Below, one piece after another: positions 5,548 through 10,582 of a stretch of DNA of 10,582 nucleotides (position 1 is the first letter of the stretch; every line of letters starts with the position of its first letter). A program made the translations under genes and the position numbers. The notes beneath the pieces are model-generated. The model did no database searches and was not told the origin of the DNA. It was given only the letters and a program-made list of their open reading frames with translations. The stretch covers positions 1 through 10,582 of the forward strand of contig JAKAAA010000038.1 in the NCBI GenBank assembly GCA_021797295.1, given 5' to 3'. The DNA is from Thermoplasmata archaeon (GTDB taxonomy: Archaea; Thermoplasmatota; Thermoplasmata; Thermoplasmatales; Thermoplasmataceae).

Positions 5548-8319
5548 TTATTTTTCCTTAATTGTTTCTTTTCCAATCTTTGAAGGCCACCAGTTATATT
5601 TATGCATAACAGCCATTATTACCGGAACGAAGAACATCCAGCTAACGAATGTATCTATTAAGACTCCAAGGGCAAGGCCCACTCCTATTTCCTCGATAAT
5701 GCCAAGCCCACTGAAATAAAGAGCTCCGAAGGTTGCGAATAGCAGTAATCCCAGTGTTATTATAACACCACCATTTTCTATTATGGAATTTTTAATAGCA
5801 TCTTCGTTGTTCATTCCCTTCATAATATTTTCCTGAACCTTGGTGATCATGAATATATCATAATCTAAACCTACAGCCAGTAAGGTAATAAAAACGAATA
5901 GTGGCAGAAATATTATTACCGGTAAATGAAGGAAATAGTAGAAAATTATGTATGTAATTGATAATGCCATCATGACTGCTGCCATAACCATGAGTATTAG
6001 TCTCACCGGGGTCAGTGCAGATGCAAGCTGTATGAGTAGTATTATGAAAATAGTTATTCCAAGGATTGGAACCATGTTGTCAAATGAGTGTGATGTAAAT
6101 GAATATGCATTGTTAAGATATTCTGTGGTGCCACCAACATATGCCTTGTAATCTGAAGGGCCACCAACGTTTGATACAAGAGATGGCATAGTATTCACGA
6201 AATGTGCAGAGGGGTTGCTCCATGCAACATTGGAGAGATAAACAAGTATTTCTACGGACTTGTTGTTATGCCCTATATAAGTGGCTGTCTGGTTTTTGTA
6301 TTCATCGTGGTATTCAGGAGATGAAACCATAGCTGTATAATTTACCTCCTGCCCGTATGGATATCCCGGGCCGGAAATGCTATGCACATATGGTGAATCC
6401 GCAAGTTTATTCTCTATTGCCAGGGTTTGATTATATTCAGTACTGTTGAACTCTAGGATGCCGCCACTGTTTGTGTACATTATTGGAGATGTAAAATTGA
6501 CCATAACATATGCTGGATCAAATAGATCGTAATGCATCGAGCTGTTTACCACTGTTGTAGCCTGGACACTGCTACTTGCAGGCAATAGTTCAAAAACATC
6601 CATATTCGTTGGTGTTGTTGAATAGATGAAAAGTGCACCCAGTGCTACTATTATGAGTATAACAATAATTTTCTTTTTGTTGTTAAGCGCTACGTGAGCA
6701 ACTTTCTCCATGGTTTTTTCAAAGGGGAGTTTTCTGGTTTCTTCCAGTTTATGGGGCCAGTATGCTTTCTTTCCCCACTGGGCCAGTATTGCTATCAAAA
6801 ATGTATTGGCGAGGATGATTGTTACGACGGCAGCTATGGCATTGGTAAGGCCTGCATCGCTGAATATAGGTATATTGGATACCCATAGAATAATATATGA
6901 AATTGCCACGGTTGTTCCGGAAGTAAATACCGCATGGCCTGCCCATTTTGATGATTCTGGAATTGCATCTGGATTTTTTGCCCTTACCTCACTGCGGTAT
7001 CTGGCCAGAATATAAACAGAATAATCTGAGGCTATCCCCAGGATTAATATAAGTAACAGCGTGGGCGTTATGAATGAAATCGTCGTATGAAACACATATT
7101 TATAAAGAAGCCCGTTTATTCCGGCGGCTATAACGGAAGAGAATACAAATATCAGGAATGGAAGGAAGGCTGCCACCGGTGATCTGAAAAATAGACCGAC
7201 TATGATAATTGATATGATTATTCCTATTATTAAAGCTACAACCAGTCCATGTATTGATTCATTTGCCAGCTGGTTACTTGATATAGATGAACCTGTTAAA
7301 TAATATGAACTGTTGGAAATTTTTGAGCTATATGTTTTCTCTATGGATTCTACATGTGACTGCTGTGCAGCCGTAAGATTTGTCTTATAATCAAATATCA
7401 TGATCAGCGTTGAATTTCCCGGGCTTATAAGAGAGGAAGATACATATGAGGATGGAAGCACCGGATAATGATTATACATTGTGTTATTCAATATAGAGTG
7501 TACAAAAGCGGCATAATTTGAACCGGAGTTGTTGTAAAGTGAATAAAGGTAGTTTGAGAAATATGGGGCATTAATTTTGATGAGCGGATTTGCCAGGGGT
7601 TTTGCGTTGTTGATTAAATATATCTGGCTCGAATTAACAAGGCTTACAGTGCATTTTTCAACTGAATTATTGTAAGCTGTTGAGTCAGATACTGGAACTA
7701 TGGTTTCATTAACATTGGCTACAAAAAAGAATATATTGTCTTCAAATGCGGTAGTGTTAGACAAAGATGCAGGGAAAAGTTCAGCCAGTAATTTATCAAA
7801 TGTTACATTATGTGGTGAGAGCTTTGTTATATTTTCTACAGCAAGAGTTACATTATGGCTTATACTTAAATTATATGCAGTATACTGTATTAGACCTCTA
7901 GTTGCATTTTCCAGTTGATAAGTGCTATTCGAATAACCAGTTAAAGTTTGATTTTCAACTGAGAAAATGCTGGTTGTGCCATTATAACCCACATTTTGGC
8001 TTTTCAAGTATGAAGCAATTGAATGCTGAAATTCCAGCATCTCCCTGCTTACAGTCAAATTATCGATAGGGGTATTGTTGGAGACAATAATTATGGAAGG
8101 ATCGGAGGAACTATTAAATTGGGATGTAAGTATATCGTTTGCCTTTGTAGATTGTGAATTTTTTGTTACAAGGGAATTTGTAAGATTATAGGAAGTATCG
8201 GTAAATATCAGGGTTGCCGGATATGCCATGAGCAAAAAGGCGATAATCCAGAATACCAGTACCTTTTTCTTATTCTTCTTAACGTATTTTCCGACCCTGT
8301 AGAAGAAAGATTCAAACAT
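5548..8319 (-). CDS. MMPL-family RND-superfamily membrane transporter
   Basis: The 923-residue membrane protein has the full two-fold architecture of the RND/MMPL family: about 12 hydrophobic segments (near residues 20-40, 357-377, 381-401, 413-434, 464-481, 490-513, 550-567, 748-768, 771-795, 797-817, 850-870 and 875-900) and two large external domains (41-356 and 568-747). Membrane segments 4 and 10 each end in an Asp-Tyr pair, Asp432-Tyr433 (GIASDYSVYILAR) and Asp819-Tyr820 (GLDYDIFMIT), matching the proton-relay pairs known from mycobacterial MmpL3, so proton-driven export is likely. The substrate, perhaps a lipid or hydrophobic molecule, cannot be read from sequence. The external loops carry about 29 N-X-S/T sequons. 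The ATG at 8319 has a TATA box 26 bases upstream. The small gene behind it is probably in the same unit. Confidence 0.9.
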   Translation of the reverse strand: MFESFFYRVGKYVKKNKKKVLVFWIIAFLLMAYPATLIFTDTSYNLTNSLVTKNSQSTKANDILTSQFNSSSDPSIIIVSNNTPIDNLTVSREMLEFQHSIASYLKSQNVGYNGTTSIFSVENQTLTGYSNSTYQLENATRGLIQYTAYNLSISHNVTLAVENITKLSPHNVTFDKLLAELFPASLSNTTAFEDNIFFFVANVNETIVPVSDSTAYNNSVEKCTVSLVNSSQIYLINNAKPLANPLIKINAPYFSNYLYSLYNNSGSNYAAFVHSILNNTMYNHYPVLPSSYVSSSLISPGNSTLIMIFDYKTNLTAAQQSHVESIEKTYSSKISNSSYYLTGSSISSNQLANESIHGLVVALIIGIIISIIIVGLFFRSPVAAFLPFLIFVFSSVIAAGINGLLYKYVFHTTISFITPTLLLILILGIASDYSVYILARYRSEVRAKNPDAIPESSKWAGHAVFTSGTTVAISYIILWVSNIPIFSDAGLTNAIAAVVTIILANTFLIAILAQWGKKAYWPHKLEETRKLPFEKTMEKVAHVALNNKKKIIVILIIVALGALFIYSTTPTNMDVFELLPASSSVQATTVVNSSMHYDLFDPAYVMVNFTSPIMYTNSGGILEFNSTEYNQTLAIENKLADSPYVHSISGPGYPYGQEVNYTAMVSSPEYHDEYKNQTATYIGHNNKSVEILVYLSNVAWSNPSAHFVNTMPSLVSNVGGPSDYKAYVGGTTEYLNNAYSFTSHSFDNMVPILGITIFIILLIQLASALTPVRLILMVMAAVMMALSITYIIFYYFLHLPVIIFLPLFVFITLLAVGLDYDIFMITKVQENIMKGMNNEDAIKNSIIENGGVIITLGLLLFATFGALYFSGLGIIEEIGVGLALGVLIDTFVSWMFFVPVIMAVMHKYNWWPSKIGKETIKEK

Positions 8320-8340
8320 TCATAGGGTAATAAAAACTTG

Positions 8341-8350
8341 AAATATAAAG
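8341..8350 (-). promoter_or_regulatory. TATA box of the transporter gene
   Basis: On the minus strand the sequence is CTTTATATTT, centred 26 to 27 bases before the ATG at 8319. This is close to a textbook archaeal box. It lies in the 105-base divergent spacer shared with the repair-gene promoter. Confidence 0.65.
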
Positions 8351-8398
8351 TTTATGAGTAAATAATTCTTTTAGTGAATTATTATATTTCAATAGAAA

Positions 8399-8406
8399 TT
8401 TATAGA
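8399..8406 (+). promoter_or_regulatory. Probable TATA box of the AGT-EndoV gene
   Basis: TTTATAGA is centred about 23 bases upstream of the ATG at 8425. If it is the promoter, the GTG at 8374 lies upstream of transcription and cannot be the start codon. This is the main reason for the shorter protein model. Confidence 0.5.
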
Positions 8407-8424
8407 TGTGGTGCATGGAAGTTT

Positions 8425-9342
8425 ATGCATTTCAAATATACACATATAAATCTCTATAAATATTTTTATGACCTGGTAAAGCAGGTTCCGGATGGATATA
8501 TTACGACATATGGCGAATTAGCCAGGGCACTGGGAGACATCAGGGCAGCACGGGCAGTTGGTTACATGCTGTCAATTAATTCGGATCCCGACACAATTCC
8601 CTGCTACAAGGTAGTTCACACCGATAGACGTGTTGGAAAATATGCACTGGGAGTTGATGAGAAGGAGAAGAGGCTGAGGAGAGATGGGATCATAATATCC
8701 AACGGAATGATCGAGAATTTTGAGGGGCGCTTGTTTTCAGAGTTCAGGACAGATTACCCACTTACCAGGCTCCAGAAAGAGCAGAAAGACATTGCAGCAC
8801 TGGCATCATTCGAAGATGTACCGGTGGCTGATAATTATGCGGCTATTGATGTTTCCTATGAAGGAAGAGATGGTTACGGCGCAATAGCAATTTATGATAG
8901 CGGGAATTATACCGTGAAAACATTTTATCAAAGAGTGGATTTTCCATATATACCGGGATATTTAGGATACAGAGAAACACCGTTCATCGAAGAACTATCA
9001 GATGGATTTGATAGTACCCTGATCATAGATGCCAACGGACTGCTTCATCCAAGAAAATGCGGACTGGCGACTTTTGCCGGGATCATAATGGGAAAACCTA
9101 CAATCGGAGTTGCCAAATCCCTGCTGTTGGGAAAACCAGATGAGAATGGCTATATAATTTATAATAACGAGAAATTAGGATATATGATTAATAAACACTG
9201 TATCGTAAGCCCGGGCAATATGATAGGAATGGAGTCAAGTATAAGAAAGATAAAGTTATTAGGAAAAGATAAATATCCAGATATATTGAAAAAGGTTCAT
9301 GACGAAACTGTGAACTTCAGAAAGCGGAGATTGCCGAGCTAG
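8425..9342 (+). CDS. Fused O6-alkylguanine-DNA alkyltransferase / endonuclease V
   Basis: The 305-residue DNA repair protein has two domains. Residues 1-95 are the C-terminal, DNA-binding and active-site domain of an alkylguanine alkyltransferase, without the usual N-terminal domain. It has the recognition-helix TYGELARAL (28-36), arginine finger Arg43 (AARAVG), hinge Asn52 and acceptor Cys60 in IPCYKVVH. Residues from about 116 to 300 are endonuclease V, which nicks DNA near deaminated bases such as deoxyinosine. Asp142, Tyr175, Glu184, Asp202, His208 and Lys231 match the active-site set of the Thermotoga enzyme at exact spacing, and His292 may complete it. The same fusion is described from Ferroplasma acidarmanus. 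The ATG at 8425 is preferred over a GTG at 8374 (17 more residues, not family-like). The alkyltransferase triad is altered (Tyr61, Asp87). The 3' end overlaps a tRNA gene. Confidence 0.94.
   Translation: MHFKYTHINLYKYFYDLVKQVPDGYITTYGELARALGDIRAARAVGYMLSINSDPDTIPCYKVVHTDRRVGKYALGVDEKEKRLRRDGIIISNGMIENFEGRLFSEFRTDYPLTRLQKEQKDIAALASFEDVPVADNYAAIDVSYEGRDGYGAIAIYDSGNYTVKTFYQRVDFPYIPGYLGYRETPFIEELSDGFDSTLIIDANGLLHPRKCGLATFAGIIMGKPTIGVAKSLLLGKPDENGYIIYNNEKLGYMINKHCIVSPGNMIGMESSIRKIKLLGKDKYPDILKKVHDETVNFRKRRLPS
9281..9288 (+). promoter_or_regulatory. Candidate TATA box of the tRNA-Leu gene inside the repair gene
   Basis: ATATATTG is centred about 40 bases upstream of the tRNA 5' end, which would give a leader of about 14 bases for RNase P to remove. 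It lies inside the EndoV coding region. The tRNA could instead be processed from the repair mRNA. The call rests on position and A/T content only. Confidence 0.3.
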
Positions 9343-9408
9343 GACAAAGGCGATGGATTCAGGGTCCATTTCCGTAGGGATTCGTGGGTTCAAATCCCAC
9401 TCTCCGCA
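9324..9408 (+). tRNA. tRNA-Leu, anticodon CAG
   Basis: An 85-base class II tRNA folds cleanly. The acceptor stem is GCGGAGA (9324-9330) with TCTCCGC (9401-9407), and A9408 is the discriminator base. The D stem is GCC/GGC (9333-9335, 9349-9351). The anticodon stem is ATGGA/TCCAT (9353-9357, 9365-9369) with loop TTCAGGG and anticodon CAG at 9360-9362. A long variable arm (9370-9383) contains a TCC/GGA stem, as expected for leucine. The T stem is GTGGG/CCCAC (9384-9388, 9396-9400) with loop TTCAAAT. No intron is present and CCA is not encoded. Its first 19 bases are also the last codons and stop of the AGT-EndoV gene. Confidence 0.97.
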
Positions 9409-9413
9409 TTTTT
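9409..9413 (+). terminator. T-run terminator after tRNA-Leu
   Basis: Five Ts directly follow the discriminator base of the tRNA. A short T run without a hairpin is a usual archaeal transcription stop and would end both the tRNA and any repair-gene transcript reading through it. Confidence 0.45.
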
Positions 9414-9425
9414 CAAAATATACCT

Positions 9426-9475
9426 AACTTCTACAATTTCTGAATCCAGGATGTGGGTGTTTATATTTAGAAGTT
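9426..9475. repeat. 8-bp inverted repeat at the methyltransferase promoter
   Basis: AACTTCTA (9426-9433) and TAGAAGTT (9468-9475) are exact reverse complements separated by 34 bases. The right arm overlaps the end of the TATA box and the region just after it, where a bound repressor would block initiation. This is a plausible operator for control of a methyltransferase gene. The repeat is seen; the role is inferred. Confidence 0.4.
9460..9469 (+). promoter_or_regulatory. TATA box of the methyltransferase gene
   Basis: TTTATATTTA is centred about 49 bases before the ATG at 9514. Initiation about 25 bases downstream would give a 5' leader of roughly 24 bases, enough to carry the Shine-Dalgarno sequence. 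This differs from the leaderless arrangement at most other promoters in the window. Confidence 0.5.
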
Positions 9476-9495
9476 CTGGTATAACAATCATTTCT

Positions 9496-9505
9496 AAAGG
9501 AGGTG
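9496..9505 (+). promoter_or_regulatory. Strong Shine-Dalgarno sequence of the methyltransferase gene
   Basis: AAAGGAGGTG lies eight bases before the ATG at 9514 and is an almost complete match to the anti-Shine-Dalgarno end of 16S rRNA. It fixes the start codon. It is the only strong ribosome binding site of a transcription unit in this window, the others appearing leaderless. Confidence 0.75.
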
Positions 9506-9513
9506 TATCGTTT

Positions 9514-10582
9514 ATGCAAAATAAAGAATTGAGGGGCATACCGAAGTATCTGAATATTACAAAAGAAAAATCCCACGGTATTGTTTATACACCAGGTTGG
9601 ATAGTTGATTTAATACTGGATAATATAGGTTATACAGAGAACCTGGAACAGAAAACAATAATAGACCCATCCTGTGGTAGTGGCAATTTCTTAACTCTGG
9701 TACTGGATAGACTTTTGGGTTATCTTGAAGATAAAGGTTTTTCCTACAAGGATAAAATAAATATTATAAAGAAAAATGTATATGGAATAGATACAGACGA
9801 GAATGCACTTGAACAATGTAAAATTAATCTTTATGACATACTTTTAAAACATAAGATTGAAGATAAGTTAGATTTCTCTCTGTATTGTAGGAACGCTTTA
9901 GATATGGAGTTAAATAGGGATTTATTTAATAAATTTGATTATGTTATCGGTAATCCCCCGTATATAAGAATTCAAAATCTGAATAAAGAAATGAGAGTGT
10001 ACATACAAAATAATTATTATTTCTGTGCATCTGGTTCTACTGATATCTACATTGCTTTTTTTCAACTGGGCATAAATTTATTGAATGAAACCGGCGTTTT
10101 AGGTTTTATAACACCAAATACCTATTTTTACAGTGACGCTGCTAAATTATTCAGGAAGTATCTAAAAAATAATAAATTACTTAAAAATATTATTAACTAT
10201 AATGAGAAACAGTTATTCGAGGGCATTACAACTTACAGTGCCATTACTGTAATTGCAAAGAATTTAGATAATGATTATTTCTCGTATTTTACCTATGAGG
10301 ATAAATTAAATTTTATAGACAATATACCTTTTAGCATTTTAAATGATAATAAATGGGTGCTGGATAATTTAAAGGTATTGAATAGAATTAGTGAAATAGA
10401 AAATAGAGGTAAAAAACTAGGGGAAATTGCAGAAATTCATGTGGGTATAACTACCTTGGCCGATGATTTTTATATTTTTAAAGACGTTGTATTTGAGGAT
10501 AGTAAAGCTATAATAAGATTAAAAAACAATGAAAAATATACAATAGAAAAAGAAATCCTCAAACCGATAGTAAAAGTTTCAA
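9514..10582 (+). CDS. Adenine-N6 DNA methyltransferase, gamma type (partial, runs off right edge)
   Basis: The open frame gives 356 residues without a stop and continues beyond the window. It is an adenine-N6 methyltransferase of the TaqI/Eco57I-like type. In order: motif X GIVYTP (22-27), the AdoMet-binding motif I DPSCGSGNF (51-59), motif II GIDTDE (91-96), the catalytic NPPY (147-150), and from about residue 300 the start of a target-recognition domain (KKLGEIAEIHVGITT). There is no room for a nuclease domain before motif X, so a fused type IIG enzyme would need to carry it elsewhere. A separate restriction enzyme gene downstream is possible. BREX PglX is also a methyltransferase of this broad group but is much larger. 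The gene is more A/T-rich than its neighbours, uses many AAT and TTA codons, and sits directly after a tRNA gene, suggesting acquisition by transfer. Confidence 0.9.
   Translation, partial: MQNKELRGIPKYLNITKEKSHGIVYTPGWIVDLILDNIGYTENLEQKTIIDPSCGSGNFLTLVLDRLLGYLEDKGFSYKDKINIIKKNVYGIDTDENALEQCKINLYDILLKHKIEDKLDFSLYCRNALDMELNRDLFNKFDYVIGNPPYIRIQNLNKEMRVYIQNNYYFCASGSTDIYIAFFQLGINLLNETGVLGFITPNTYFYSDAAKLFRKYLKNNKLLKNIINYNEKQLFEGITTYSAITVIAKNLDNDYFSYFTYEDKLNFIDNIPFSILNDNKWVLDNLKVLNRISEIENRGKKLGEIAEIHVGITTLADDFYIFKDVVFEDSKAIIRLKNNEKYTIEKEILKPIVKVS

Noticed and set aside
5523..5576. Longer form of the small unknown protein with 18 more N-terminal residues
   Set aside because: It would overlap the end of the transporter gene, and the extra residues are Lys/Asn/Arg-rich without domain character. 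The ATG at 5522 begins exactly at the first predicted strand.
6694..7015. Plus-strand open frames opposite the transporter
   Set aside because: They lie inside the transporter gene, have no promoter or family features, and arise from the low-complexity coding of membrane segments.
8374..8424. GTG start that would lengthen the AGT-EndoV protein by 17 residues
   Set aside because: The added residues are not family-like, and a TATA box at 8399-8406 sits about 23 bases before the ATG at 8425, which would leave the GTG outside the transcript.
9514..10582. Reading the methyltransferase as BREX PglX
   Set aside because: The motif order fits the wider TaqI/Eco57I-like group, but a target-recognition domain already begins near residue 300, which fits a smaller enzyme. 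No other BREX gene is visible.

Overview
The window looks like the chromosome of a Thermoplasmatales archaeon, probably close to Ferroplasma. Archaeal marker genes (ribosomal protein S8e, SRP19, the iron-sulfur primase subunit PriL and RNase P component 4) place it in the Archaea. A Thermoplasma-type phosphoglycolate phosphatase, and above all an alkylguanine-DNA alkyltransferase fused to endonuclease V (a fusion described from Ferroplasma acidarmanus), point to this order. Most transcription units carry an A/T-rich TATA-like box centred about 24 to 27 bases before the start codon and no Shine-Dalgarno sequence, as expected for leaderless archaeal mRNAs. The taxon is inferred from gene content and was not tested by a search.

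Layout: positions 1-254 have no convincing gene but hold three inverted repeats and the S8e promoter. The genes rps8e and srp19 (+) overlap by ATGA. Facing them is a leftward pair, an M24 (Xaa-Pro) peptidase followed after one base by priL. A divergent promoter region then separates the peptidase from pyrC (dihydroorotase, +), whose stop overlaps the stop of a convergent phosphoglycolate phosphatase gene (-). Next come rnp4 (+), a small unknown gene (-) and a large MMPL/RND-type membrane transporter gene (-), the last two apparently in one unit. The AGT-EndoV fusion (+) follows; its last 19 bases are also the first 19 bases of a tRNA-Leu(CAG) gene.

The region up to the tRNA is dense core genome: translation, protein targeting, replication priming, peptide turnover, pyrimidine synthesis, metabolite repair, tRNA processing and DNA repair. 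Beyond the tRNA the character changes. A visibly more A/T-rich gene with a strong Shine-Dalgarno sequence encodes a gamma-type adenine-N6 DNA methyltransferase and runs off the right edge. I read this as the beginning of an accessory, possibly restriction-modification or defence, segment next to a tRNA gene. The rest of any such system lies outside the window.

The most interesting points are: the altered catalytic triad in the alkyltransferase domain (His to Tyr and Glu to Asp beside an intact Cys) with a complete EndoV active site; the gene/tRNA overlap; the change of gene character after the tRNA; and a transporter with about 29 N-glycosylation sequons confined to its two external loops.
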